The position numbers and the translations under genes were made by a program. The notes below the pieces were generated by a model. It ran no database searches, was not told the DNA's origin, and saw only the letters and a list, made by a program, of their open reading frames with translations. 64,000 nucleotides of DNA from positions 179,235-243,234 of the forward strand of contig CAVUKH010000012.1 in NCBI GenBank assembly GCA_963742035.1, written 5' to 3'. Source of the stretch: Bog-473 sp963742035. Its GTDB lineage: Bacteria; Actinomycetota; Acidimicrobiia; Acidimicrobiales; RAAP-2. Positions 20,167-28,793 of the stretch are shown in pieces; position 1 is the stretch's first letter; each line of letters begins with the position of its first letter.

Positions 20167-20473
20167 GCTCACACGTGCCTCCGCGCACTGATCGGGTCAT
20201 GGTCCGACAACGTTCCCGCATTCATGGCCGTCGTGATCCCTTCGCCTCGAATCGGCAGTGCGGAGCGACGGCGTGAAGTGTTGTCCGCTGAGTCGATTTC
20301 GTGTTCCGATGAGTCCATGGGTTGCCGACACTGAAACTCCCAATGGTCATCCCGTGTTCCACCTGTACGACGAGTGAAACCTTGGCCGCCAATGAGGAGA
20401 GCGCGGAGACATGGCCCTGATACGGCGTGGGTGGCGGGCCGGACGCGCCCACTGAGCCGCCGATCCTTGCGAT
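20167..20473. other. Intergenic region between two minus-strand EPS genes
   Basis: These 307 bp separate the pyruvyl transferase start from the epimerase stop. They should carry the promoter for the pyruvyl transferase-rmlC pair on the minus strand. I see no convincing -35/-10 pair and no conserved small gene; short frames here lack family features. Confidence 0.4.
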
Positions 20474-21529
20474 TCAGGAGCCGGAGGCCGCCGGCATCGC
20501 ACTCGGCTGGAGGCGCAGCATGTCGTCGATCTCACCCGCCGAGAGCTGCTCCTGAATGCGCCGAAGCCGGACGAAGCTCGACGAGACGAAATCGTCGTGG
20601 CTGAAGCCGTAGTCGGAGTAGGCCCGGACGAGCTCGTTCACTCCTGCGGGCACGCTCCAGCGAAGGTCCAGCTCCGGAAAGACACCGTTTAGCTTCGAGA
20701 AGTCGACGCGGTAGTCGCGCAGATCCGGACCAGCCTCGGCGGCAAATGTGATCCTCGATCCGGGGACGGCCTCGCGGACGAGTTCTGCGATATCGCGGAC
20801 CTGCACATTGTCCTCGGCGCGACCCACGTTGAAGGCCTCGTCGTGCACCAACTCGCGCGGTGCTTCGAGCATGGCGAGGAAGGAGCGGGAGATGTCCTCC
20901 ACGTGCACCAACGGCCTCCAGGGCGACCCGTCGCTCTGGAGGCAGACTTCGCCGGTGGTCATGGCCACGGCGGTCAAGTTGTTCACGACGATGTCGAGAC
21001 GCAAGCGCGAGGAGTACCCGTAGGCGGTGGCGTTGCGGAGGTAGGTCGGGCTGAACACATCGTCAGCGAGCTCGGAGAGCCCCCGCTCCGCCATGGCCTT
21101 CGTCTCGCCGTAAGGAGTGACCGGAGACATCTCCGCCTCCTCGGTGACGGCCTGCGAGCCTGCCGAACCGTAAAGACTGCACGATGATGCGAACAGGAAT
21201 CGCTCCACGCCGGCCGCCTTGGCGGCCCGGCCGAGCCGCAGGGTCCCGTCGAGGTTGATGGAATAGGTCGCCGCGGGATTCAACTGACCGACCGGATCGT
21301 TGGACAAGGCCGCCAGGCAGATCACGGCGTCGTAGCCGGCGCAGTGCCGGGGCTCGACGTCGCGGAGGTCGAGCCGTGCCCGGGAACCGAAGGGCTCCGG
21401 TCCCGGGCCGAAGTCGCAGCCCTCGTAGAGCCCGAGATCCAGACCTTCGACGTCGTGCCCGGCCGCGCGCAGGAACGGGACCAGCACCGCTCCGATGTAG
21501 CCGCGATCGCCTGCGACGAGGACCTTCAT
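20474..21529 (-). CDS. NAD-dependent sugar-nucleotide epimerase/dehydratase
   Basis: The 351-residue extended SDR starts MKVLVAGDRGYIGAVLVPFL (Gly-x-x-Gly-x-x-Gly cofactor loop). It has catalytic PYGETKAMAE (Tyr, Lys), a Ser-rich strand FASSCSLYG and RPLVHVEDISRS, a sugar-nucleotide epimerase hallmark. It probably reduces, epimerises or dehydrates an NDP-hexose. ATG 21529 follows AGGGAAGG; the open frame extends 420 bp further upstream but without similarity. It lies downstream of cytidylyltransferase, C-methyltransferase and PIG-L genes on the same strand, so it likely acts on the same branched sugar. Confidence 0.9.
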   Translation of the reverse strand: MKVLVAGDRGYIGAVLVPFLRAAGHDVEGLDLGLYEGCDFGPGPEPFGSRARLDLRDVEPRHCAGYDAVICLAALSNDPVGQLNPAATYSINLDGTLRLGRAAKAAGVERFLFASSCSLYGSAGSQAVTEEAEMSPVTPYGETKAMAERGLSELADDVFSPTYLRNATAYGYSSRLRLDIVVNNLTAVAMTTGEVCLQSDGSPWRPLVHVEDISRSFLAMLEAPRELVHDEAFNVGRAEDNVQVRDIAELVREAVPGSRITFAAEAGPDLRDYRVDFSKLNGVFPELDLRWSVPAGVNELVRAYSDYGFSHDDFVSSSFVRLRRIQEQLSAGEIDDMLRLQPSAMPAASGS

Positions 21530-21786
21530 TGCCTTCCCTGCCACCTTCCGGGGGTCGAGCGGGCTGCAGCGCAGCCCGCTGGTGATTGGAGCGCGACCTT
21601 CGGTCGCTGATACCGCGTGGCCGCCCCGCCCGGCAGGCCCCCATGGGCCGGGGGAGCGGCGATCGTCCTCAACGGGTGCGCCGCGGTCGACGGGGGAATG
21701 TGTTGTGCACGAGTTGCGTCGCTGTTGTGATTCTCGAGACTTTTGTGGCCGTGGCTGACGGTGACCGAGCGAATGCCGCCGATGTT

Positions 21787-22464
21787 CTAGGCAACCGTGC
21801 CCCGTGACGGCGCCGGCGGCAGCAGCACGGACTTCGTCGAGATGAATGCTTCGGAGTACGGCGCACGGCACTCCATCCCTCTGAGGCGGGCGAGGCCGAG
21901 GAAGACCTCGTCGTCCCACCAATCGCGACTGGCCTGCGACGGGAAGCACTTGTGCAGCAGCTCGACCTTGCGGCGCGCCACATCCGCCGTCAACGGGACG
22001 TACATGGACGGGCGCCCGAGGTCACCATCCCACTTCGGGATCTCGTAGGACAGCGAGAGCTGATCCCGAAAGACTGTCGGTACCACCTCACCGATCGTCC
22101 GGTGGTCCTGATGCGCATCGTGGCACGACGGCGCCAGAATCAGGTCCGGAGTCCACGTGTGGGCCACGTCCTCCAGAACGTCCTTGACCCGCTCCCAGAC
22201 CGCGGGAAGGCGACCTTCGGGCAACTGGTGGAGGTCGACAGTCCGATCGGCACCGGGAAGGAACGCGGCGGCGGCCTGTCGCGCCTCGGCGTGACGTTCG
22301 TCGGTCCCGGTGAGGACGACGTAGCGCGCCCGCAGTCCGGGGTAGCTCTCGGCCAGGGTGAGCAAAGTTCCACCGGCACCGATTTCGATGTCGTCGGGGT
22401 GGGCGCCGATCGCCAAGACGGCCAAGGGCCGGTCTGTCGGCACATGCGGGTGAAGGGAGAGCAC
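21787..22464 (-). CDS. PIG-L family deacetylase
   Basis: The protein of about 225 residues has the zinc-binding motif IGAHPDDIEIGAGGTL near its start and a later His pair in SCHDAHQDHRTIGE, both diagnostic of LmbE/PIG-L N-deacetylases. Such enzymes remove acetyl from N-acetylamino sugars or related compounds. The start is probably the GTG at 22464, two bases after the stop of the cytidylyltransferase-like gene; this start is not certain, as the frame is open upstream. Its place between a sugar nucleotidyltransferase and an epimerase suggests it deacetylates an amino-sugar intermediate of the locus. Confidence 0.87.
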   Translation of the reverse strand: MLSLHPHVPTDRPLAVLAIGAHPDDIEIGAGGTLLTLAESYPGLRARYVVLTGTDERHAEARQAAAAFLPGADRTVDLHQLPEGRLPAVWERVKDVLEDVAHTWTPDLILAPSCHDAHQDHRTIGEVVPTVFRDQLSLSYEIPKWDGDLGRPSMYVPLTADVARRKVELLHKCFPSQASRDWWDDEVFLGLARLRGMECRAPYSEAFISTKSVLLPPAPSRGTVA

Positions 22465-22466
22465 GC

Positions 22467-23270
22467 TCAGGTCACCGCGGCCGGCCCGGATCGCTCCGGA
22501 TCCCAGATCATCCACGGGCAATCGGCTCGGTGGTACCGATCGTCGAGCTGTGCCCGCTCCTTCACGGTGTCGGCGGGTGACCAGTAGCCCTTGTACGGAT
22601 AGGCCATGACACGCCCCCGACGGACCAACCGGACGAGGGCGTCCTCCACCAGGTCCTCGTCCTCGTGGAGCTCGTCGAAGATTTCAGGGCGAAACAGGAA
22701 GTAGCCGCCGTTCTCCCAATGACGCAGATCGCGCATGGGCGTCACGCCAGTGATCATGCCGTCATCACCGATGTCCACTGCGTGATGGGATGACTGGGGG
22801 GGAACGGCCAGCAGGCTGGCCACAGCGTTGCTCTCGGCGAAGCGGTCGATCATGTCCGGCAGGGGAGCGTCCGTGAGAACGTCTGCGTAGTTCGCCATGA
22901 ACATGGGCTCGTCTTCGACGAACCGACGAACTCGGCGCAGCCGCTCGCCGATTTGGGAATTCAGACCGGTGTCGACCAACGTGATCTGCCAGTCGGAGAT
23001 GTCTGTCCTGAACAACTTCGGCTCGTGGGTGCCGCGCTCCAGGACGAAGTCGTTCGACCGGGTCTCGTCGTAGTTGAGGAAGAAATCCTTCACCGCCGCC
23101 GCCCCGTAGCCGAGGCAGAGGACGAAGTCGGTGTGCCCGAAGTGGGCGTAGTACCGCATGACGTGCCAGACCAACGGGCGCTCACCGACCAGAGCCATGG
23201 GCTTGGGACCGGTTGTGATGCCATCGCGCATCCGCATCCCGAGTCCCCCACAGAACAGGACTACTTTCAC
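22467..23270 (-). CDS. Sugar nucleotidyltransferase, glucose-1-phosphate cytidylyltransferase-like
   Basis: The 267-residue nucleotidyltransferase opens VVLFCGGLGMRMR, with GPKPMALVGERPLVWHVM matching the RfbF pattern (AGGxGTR...RPKPM). It also has DFVLCLGY, FMANYADVLTD (metal-binding Asp) and the C-terminal YKGYWSPADTVKE seen in cytidylyltransferases. RfbF activates glucose-1-phosphate to CDP-glucose, the entry to CDP-dideoxy and branched sugars. The CGG replacing AGG is a mild deviation. The GTG start has GAGGTGACC upstream. It lies between the C-methyltransferase and PIG-L genes with gaps of 13 and 2 bp. Confidence 0.87.
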   Translation of the reverse strand: MKVVLFCGGLGMRMRDGITTGPKPMALVGERPLVWHVMRYYAHFGHTDFVLCLGYGAAAVKDFFLNYDETRSNDFVLERGTHEPKLFRTDISDWQITLVDTGLNSQIGERLRRVRRFVEDEPMFMANYADVLTDAPLPDMIDRFAESNAVASLLAVPPQSSHHAVDIGDDGMITGVTPMRDLRHWENGGYFLFRPEIFDELHEDEDLVEDALVRLVRRGRVMAYPYKGYWSPADTVKERAQLDDRYHRADCPWMIWDPERSGPAAVT

Positions 23271-23283
23271 TTGGTCACCTCAT

Positions 23284-24516
23284 TCACACAATCTCGAGTT
23301 CCGGAATGGGAAAGACCAGGCGCGCGCCCCACGACCGGACGTAGTCCAGTTGCACGGAGATCTCCTCGCGCAGGTTCCACGGCAGGACGAGCACGTAGTC
23401 CGGCTGCGTCTCGGCCAGGCGCTCGGGCCCGTAAATCGGGATGTGGGTACCGGGGAGGTACTTCCCCTGCTTCACGGGGCTGCGGTCAACGGTGTACTGG
23501 AGGAGGTCCTCGCGGATGCCGCAATGGTTGAGCAGCGTGTTCCCCTTGCCGGGCGCGCCGTATCCGGCCACCGAGCGACCCTCCCTCGCTGCGCCGACGA
23601 GAAAGTCGAGGAGGTCACTCTTGATCGTGAGCACCTCGGCCGCGAATCCGGCATGTCCGGCCAGCGTGTGCAGCCCCGCAAAGTCCTCTTCGTCGAGGAG
23701 TGCCTTCACCCGTGGCGTGGGCTCGCCCGGGTACTCCTCGGGACGGGCGAACACCCGCAGCGATCCGCCATGGGTGTCCAGCTCCTCGACATCGAACACT
23801 CGTAATCCCGCCGTGGCCAGTGCCCTGGACGCAGTCAGGAGTGAGAGGTACGAGTAGTGCTCATGGTAAATGGTGTCGAACTGGCGCCGTTGCATCAGGC
23901 GGAGGAGATGAGGGAATTCGAGGGAGATCACGCCCGTGTCCTTCACCAGCGCCCGCAGACCCGCCGCAAAGTCCCGAATGTCGGGGACGTGGGGGAAGAC
24001 GTTGTTCGCCACGACCAGATCGGCCCGTCCGTACTCCTGGGCGATCGACGTTCCGGTCGTGGAGCCCAAGAACTCCACCACAGATTGGATGCCGAGCGAC
24101 TGGGCCACCTCGGCGACGTTCTTCGCCGGTTCGATACCCAGGACCGGGACACCCTCAGCCAGGAAATGCTGCAGCAGGTACCCGTCATTGCTTGCCACCT
24201 CGACCACGAGATTGTCCGAGGAAAGGTCGAGCCGCTCGACCATCGAATCGGCGAACCGCTTGGCATGGGCGACCCAGGAATCGGAATACGACGAGAAATA
24301 GGCGTAATCGGAGAAGATCTCCTCACCGGACACGTAGGCCGGCAACTGCACGAGAAGGCAGGACGAGCACTGACGGACGTGGAGCGGGTAGAAGGTCTCC
24401 GGTTGGTCGAGCTGGTTCGCCGAGACATAGCTCTCACAGAGCGGTGACATACCCAGGTCGACGAAGGTCTGGGTAAGGCGTTGGCCGCAAAGGCGGCAGA
24501 CACACTGGGACGGCAT
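23284..24516 (-). CDS. Sugar C-methyltransferase-type SAM-dependent methyltransferase
   Basis: The 410-residue three-domain protein has an N-terminal zinc-binding region (CVCRLCGQ and later CSSCLLVQL), a SAM-binding core (VVEVASNDGYLLQHF) with HEHYSYLSL, and a C-terminal domain containing VAGYGAPGKGNTLLNH. This architecture is that of NovU/TylC3-like C-3-methyltransferases, which add a methyl branch to 4-keto-deoxy sugar nucleotides. ATG 24516 follows GGGGAG and begins just before the zinc motif. It heads the minus-strand sugar operon and is divergent from a related but degenerate gene at 24766. Confidence 0.9.
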   Translation of the reverse strand: MPSQCVCRLCGQRLTQTFVDLGMSPLCESYVSANQLDQPETFYPLHVRQCSSCLLVQLPAYVSGEEIFSDYAYFSSYSDSWVAHAKRFADSMVERLDLSSDNLVVEVASNDGYLLQHFLAEGVPVLGIEPAKNVAEVAQSLGIQSVVEFLGSTTGTSIAQEYGRADLVVANNVFPHVPDIRDFAAGLRALVKDTGVISLEFPHLLRLMQRRQFDTIYHEHYSYLSLLTASRALATAGLRVFDVEELDTHGGSLRVFARPEEYPGEPTPRVKALLDEEDFAGLHTLAGHAGFAAEVLTIKSDLLDFLVGAAREGRSVAGYGAPGKGNTLLNHCGIREDLLQYTVDRSPVKQGKYLPGTHIPIYGPERLAETQPDYVLVLPWNLREEISVQLDYVRSWGARLVFPIPELEIV

Positions 24517-24765
24517 GACTCCCCGTTTCCACACGAGAGCGGACGATTGAAGAGAGGGCCGGACCTCCACGTTGATACGCTGGGCGGGTCCTGAGACGCG
24601 GCCGCTCTGGGGTGATCCGCCGGGGCTGCTCGGCGGCGGCGAAGACCGATCCCGAGGCCGGCTGGGCGGGTATCACGCACTCGGGGGGCCGCTCTGTCTG
24701 AGAGGTCGTGGCCAATCGAGTTCACGCCATGCCAGGCTGGCCGGCATCCCGGTCGAGAGGAGACC

Positions 24766-25881
24766 GTGGTGGGCAGTCACGCCTGTCGCTCGTGTGGAGG
24801 GCAGTCCGGCCAGGTCGTGCTCGACCTAGGCGACCAGCCCGCCTGCGATTATTTTCCGGCGTGCGACGACCGGGACGCCGATCCGACCTACCCGCTCCAG
24901 ATGTGGCTGTGCTCGACGTGCGGCTTGGCGCAGCTTCTCGGCGAGCCCATTTTGGCCGAGGAGCCACGTGGCGCGGAGCCGGAGGCACTCGTCGCGCAGG
25001 CCGTCGATGCCGTCGAGCGCCTCGCCGTGGCCGGGTGGCTTTCCGGCCGGAGCAGGGTGGCCGAGTTCCCCAGCCCTCATGGAGGCTCGTGGCTCGGGCT
25101 GTTGCGCGACCGGGGATTGGAGCCCGTCACCGACGGTGAGCCCGGAGACCTGGTCATCGATTCCTTCGGCATGATGCACGAGCCTGATCAGGCGACGGCT
25201 CTGGTTCAAAGAATGGCGCGGGTTGCGCCAGGCGGCGCCCTCCTTCTGCAGTACCACTCGCTGGACACGATTGTCCGACTCGGCCAGTGGAATGCCCTCC
25301 GACACGGGCATTTCGCGTACTACTCGACCAGCGCGTTGGCGGGCATGTTGGAGCTCAACGGCTTCGATGCACGGACGGCGTGGCTGTTCGAGCTCTACGG
25401 CGGCACAGTCCTGCTGGGCGCCTGCAGGCAATCCGATGCACAGACGACTGGCGACGGCTCGGTGGCTGCGCTCATGGCAGGTGACAGAGCTGACGGGGTT
25501 CGAGATCCCGCCGCAGTCGGGCGCCTGCAGGCTCAGGCAGAGGCCCATGCGCGGGGTCTCTACGACTGGCTCGTCGCACGGCAGAACGACGGAAGAACCG
25601 TTGTCGGATACGGCGCGGCCTCGCGTGCGGTCGCGCTCCTGTGCAAGGCCGGAGTGGACCGCCGACTGCTGCCGGCAGTCGTCGACACGTCGACGGCGAA
25701 GCACGGACGCCGCATGCCGGGGACGGACATTCCCATCGTCAGCCCGACCGCACTGACCGTCAGCGGTCCGTGCGACGTCCTTCTCTTCGTTCCTGATCTG
25801 CTGACCGAGGTCCGCAGGACCTTCCCCGAGGTTGAAGGCGCGGGGGGCAGATGGGTTGATGCCGAAGCCCTCCGCGGCTGA
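24766..25881 (+). CDS. Divergent C-methyltransferase-like protein with degenerate SAM motif
   Basis: The 371-residue protein has the same three-part plan as its divergent neighbour: zinc-type cysteines (CRSCGGQ, LCSTCGLAQL), a central domain and a C-terminal VVGYGAASRAVALL segment. In the centre the usual SNDG of the SAM site is replaced (AEFPSPHGGSWL), and the catalytic HEHYSY reads GHFAYYS. It is also shorter. It may be an altered methyltransferase, a non-catalytic partner or a differently used enzyme. The GTG start has GAGAGGAG upstream. Divergent placement 249 bp from the intact paralogue suggests co-regulation. Confidence 0.82.
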   Translation: MVGSHACRSCGGQSGQVVLDLGDQPACDYFPACDDRDADPTYPLQMWLCSTCGLAQLLGEPILAEEPRGAEPEALVAQAVDAVERLAVAGWLSGRSRVAEFPSPHGGSWLGLLRDRGLEPVTDGEPGDLVIDSFGMMHEPDQATALVQRMARVAPGGALLLQYHSLDTIVRLGQWNALRHGHFAYYSTSALAGMLELNGFDARTAWLFELYGGTVLLGACRQSDAQTTGDGSVAALMAGDRADGVRDPAAVGRLQAQAEAHARGLYDWLVARQNDGRTVVGYGAASRAVALLCKAGVDRRLLPAVVDTSTAKHGRRMPGTDIPIVSPTALTVSGPCDVLLFVPDLLTEVRRTFPEVEGAGGRWVDAEALRG

Positions 25882-25931
25882 AGGGCGAGCGCAGACGGCG
25901 GCCGACCGAGACGCTGTCGACCCGGGTCCGG

Positions 25932-26567
25932 CTATCCGGGAACCGGGGCCTCCATTTCGGCCAGTATTTGCCGCAGGTGATCGAGGCAGCGTCCCCTCGT
26001 CGGCCCGATGCTCCCGATCGGCATCCGCAGTTGCTCCGCGATCTCCTTGTAAGGCAGATCGTCGTCACCCATCAACAGGCCGAGAAGACGCTGGCAGCGC
26101 GGCGAGAGTTGCTCCGCTGCCTTTCGTATGGCGCTCTCCTGCTCCCCCCTGAGGAGACCGGCGTCGAGAGGGTCCGCCTTCTCATCGGCGATGAAGTACA
26201 CGAGATCGTTGGCGGAGACGACGACCTGACGGGTGGCGATCCTCAGGCTCTCGCGCCGTGAGGTGGTCGCCAGCCATGCGCCGAGACGCTCTGGTTGTTC
26301 GATGCGGTCGAGGTTCTCGACGAGGCGCAGCCATGTGGTTTGACACACTTCCGCCACGTCCGCATCACTCAACCGGCACCGCCGGGCGATGGCTGCCACC
26401 AACCCGCCGAAGCGGGCGATGAGGGCTTCCCACGCCGAGCCCACGCCCTCACGGGCCTGTTCCACGATCAGGACGAGATCAGCATCGTCGTCAGAAGATG
26501 TCGCCGCCTGCTTCCGTACACTGCTGCGGCGAGGGTCCGCCGTTTGATTGATCGCCACCACAATCAC
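25932..26567 (-). CDS. ECF-type sigma-70 family RNA polymerase sigma factor
   Basis: The protein is 211 residues. Region 2 is seen as AWEALIARFGGLVAAIARRC...AEVCQTTWLRLVENLDRI...LGAWLATTSRRE. Region 4 is seen as QRLLGLLMGDDDLPYKEIAEQLRMPIGSIGPTRGRCLDHLRQIL, with the helix-turn-helix near the end. No region 1.1 or 3 and no extra C-terminal domain are present. It would direct RNA polymerase to a small regulon. No anti-sigma gene is adjacent. Placed within the EPS locus, it may drive some of its promoters; a GGAAC-N15-CGTT sequence at 28674 is a candidate. The GTG start follows GAGATGGA. Confidence 0.9.
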   Translation of the reverse strand: MIVVAINQTADPRRSSVRKQAATSSDDDADLVLIVEQAREGVGSAWEALIARFGGLVAAIARRCRLSDADVAEVCQTTWLRLVENLDRIEQPERLGAWLATTSRRESLRIATRQVVVSANDLVYFIADEKADPLDAGLLRGEQESAIRKAAEQLSPRCQRLLGLLMGDDDLPYKEIAEQLRMPIGSIGPTRGRCLDHLRQILAEMEAPVPG

Positions 26568-26858
26568 TCCATCTCATCGCTGGGTCTCTCGACCTTCAGC
26601 TCGGGTCACCCGATAGCCCCCTCGTCGCCAATCGGTTATGTCACACCCCATAGTCCCGAACAGACAGGGACTCGTCATCCCCTCTATTGGGGATCTGCGG
26701 GATCTCCAATTGGGGAATCGGTCTGGGGGTCCGAGTTCGGGGCCGACGTGCCGCGGTCGGACGGCGGCCCAGACCGGGTGGCGGCAGGGCACATGGCGCT
26801 CCGACGCCCTGTGGGATCAGCTGGGTGGGTGCGCGACCCGCCGATGTGGCTGTGGTTC
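26568..26858. other. Intergenic region upstream of the sigma-factor gene
   Basis: These 291 bp lie between the sugar-transferase stop and the sigma-factor start, both on the minus strand. They contain a small hairpin GTCCC-N9-GGGAC near 26662-26680 and repeated ATTGGGGA words around 26693-26716. The region probably carries the sigma-factor promoter and possibly a terminator of the upstream gene. No gene is supported. Confidence 0.4.
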
Positions 26859-28439
26859 CTAGCCGGCTTCGGAGGCAGCCGGCCGGGGTTCCCGCTCCCG
26901 TCGGAAGGTGTTCAAGATCTGGGCGATCACCATCGGCACCGTCGCCAGAATGATGTAGAGGTCCAGTCCGACCGACCAGTTGTCGACGTACAAGAGGTCC
27001 AGCCTGCGATAGGCGTGGAAGGACGGGTTGTCCCGCGCTTCGAGTTGCCAGAGCCCGGTGATCCCCGGCTTGACGTCATGGCGGCGCAGCAGCTCCGCGT
27101 CGAATTGCTCGACCTCGTCCGGAATGGCGGGACGAGGACCGACCAGGCTCATCGTCCCGGTCAGGACGTTGAAGAGCTGGGGGAGCTCGTCGATGCTCAA
27201 CGCTCGGACGACTGCCCCGACCCTCGTGATCCTCGGGTCGTGTGCCGCCTTGAAGAGGGGACCATCGGTGCGCTCGTTCATGGCCTCGAGGTCGGCGTCC
27301 CTCTCGGAGCCGGGGGCCATGGTCCGCAGCTTGTAGACCTCGAAGGGGCGCCCGTTCAACCCGATTCTCACCTGCCGGTAGATGGCCGGACCTCGGTCTT
27401 CGAGGCGGATGGCGATTGCTGCCAGCACAATGACGGGCGCCGTGATCAGCAACCCGACCGCTGCCCCCAGCACGTCGACGACCCGTTTCGCCGCCAGCTG
27501 CCACCGGGGATGCCGCTCCGGCTCGACGTACAGGAAGGTTTCGCCGCTCATGGGTGACCATTTGACCCGGCGCGCCCGCAATCCCCGGAAGCCCGGCCAG
27601 ACCTGGACATGGAGCCCCTCTGCCGTCCCGACCTCTATCGCAGCACGGACCTCGGACGCGGAGAGCGCGTTGGCAACCAACAAGACGCCGGTGGCGCCGG
27701 TCTTCCGCGCCATTGCGGGGAGCTCATTGAGCGTCCGTCCGTTGCACAGGTGCTCCCACTCCGCCCGGCGCCTGGGCTCGCCGATGAGCCCCCGTACCTC
27801 GTAGCCGAGCTCGGGCTGCGTGTTCAACATGGTCGAGACGGCGAGAGCGTCGTCGTTGGTCCCGATCATGATCAGCCCCCGTTGGTGACGGCCCAGGGCA
27901 CGCTCGAACCGCAACCAGTGGCCGAACATGCTTCGCAGGGCCACCAGAGCGAGAAAGCAGGACCCAGCAGCGACGATGGCCATCCGGTCGCCGTCGCCCC
28001 AGTCTCCGCGCACGAGCTTGAGCGCGACGGTTCCCACGGCGACAGCAACGAGGATCCGGGCCACCTCCTGCCCTCGCTGCACGCACTGGCGTGCTCGGTA
28101 CAGCCTGAGCACCTTCATTGTGACCAGCGTCACGAGCAAGGCGGCCAGTGCGGCACCCCATTCACGGGCCGTGGTCGTGCTGGGCATGTCGATGGTGCCC
28201 AGGGCGAACCAGGTGGCGCCGGCGGCAATGACATCGACGATGAGGAGCCGCGCCTTCAGCCCGCTCCTGATCTGGCCGATGGTGGGTTGGCCAGCGACTT
28301 CTTGAGAGTCATGCAGTGGGCCGGCCGGAATTGGCAGGAGGGGTGCTTCCGCCACCTCCTCGATTGCCTCGCCGGGAAGGCTTCCCGTCAGCTGCGTCAC
28401 GGAAGGAGCCCACCTGCCCGTAGTCAGGTCTGACGACAC
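26859..28439 (-). CDS. Polyprenyl-phosphate sugar-1-phosphate transferase (EPS initiation)
   Basis: The 526-residue membrane enzyme has an N-terminal half with about four to five helices, a Rossmann-like central part (GLIMIGTNDDALAVSTML), a further helix (VLGAAVGLLITAPVIVLAAI) and the C-terminal bacterial sugar-transferase domain. The latter shows FEVYKLRTM, LSIDELPQLFNVLTG, SLVGPRP and KPGITGLWQ. It transfers a sugar-1-phosphate from a nucleotide sugar to undecaprenyl phosphate, the first step of the pathway, at the inner membrane face. Length and domains match WbaP/WcaJ-type enzymes. The GTG start faces a HIT-like gene across 354 bp. Confidence 0.93.
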   Translation of the reverse strand: MSSDLTTGRWAPSVTQLTGSLPGEAIEEVAEAPLLPIPAGPLHDSQEVAGQPTIGQIRSGLKARLLIVDVIAAGATWFALGTIDMPSTTTAREWGAALAALLVTLVTMKVLRLYRARQCVQRGQEVARILVAVAVGTVALKLVRGDWGDGDRMAIVAAGSCFLALVALRSMFGHWLRFERALGRHQRGLIMIGTNDDALAVSTMLNTQPELGYEVRGLIGEPRRRAEWEHLCNGRTLNELPAMARKTGATGVLLVANALSASEVRAAIEVGTAEGLHVQVWPGFRGLRARRVKWSPMSGETFLYVEPERHPRWQLAAKRVVDVLGAAVGLLITAPVIVLAAIAIRLEDRGPAIYRQVRIGLNGRPFEVYKLRTMAPGSERDADLEAMNERTDGPLFKAAHDPRITRVGAVVRALSIDELPQLFNVLTGTMSLVGPRPAIPDEVEQFDAELLRRHDVKPGITGLWQLEARDNPSFHAYRRLDLLYVDNWSVGLDLYIILATVPMVIAQILNTFRREREPRPAASEAG

Positions 28440-28793
28440 GGCGTCACCTACCCGAGAGCCCGCATGTCATGTTCGCCAATGGTTGCATTCGTCTGCTGCT
28501 CCCCTGAGTATCCGGTCTACTGGAATGGGCGGTGGGTGGGGGGGATCGTGGTCGTCGGCTGGCGGTGGATCACGTCAGCCACCCGCTCGCCTTGAGGGGA
28601 TGGGCCGCCGCCATTTGTGTTCCCTGTGTCCGAGGGCACCGTTCCTGGCCTGATACGTGGGACACGTCACCAGGGAACCTCTGGCGCGAGATTCGTTCCG
28701 GATTTTCGGCACGGGTTGGTATCATGGCCGTTGGTGCCGCTCTGTTATCAGAGAGTGCACACGATCGGACTGGACCGATTGAGGGGGATTCAC
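28440..28793. other. Divergent control region between initiating transferase and HIT-like gene
   Basis: This 354-bp non-coding gap must hold promoters for the minus-strand sugar transferase and the plus-strand HIT-like gene. The only defined signal I see is the ECF-like GGAAC...CGTT pair listed separately. A TATCAT word at about 28722-28727 could be a -10 but lacks a good -35. Confidence 0.45.
28674..28697 (+). promoter_or_regulatory. Candidate ECF sigma promoter (GGAAC-N15-CGTT)
   Basis: GGAAC at 28674-28678 and CGTT at 28694-28697 are separated by 15 bp, about 100 bp before the ATG at 28794. This spacing and sequence resemble actinobacterial ECF promoters, and an ECF sigma gene lies 2 kb away. 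The link to that sigma factor is a guess. Confidence 0.35.

Noticed and set aside
26295..27557. Long plus-strand open frame opposite the sigma factor and sugar transferase
   Set aside because: It is antisense to two well-supported genes, has no domain, and arises from G+C-biased codon use; many similar shadows exist in the window.
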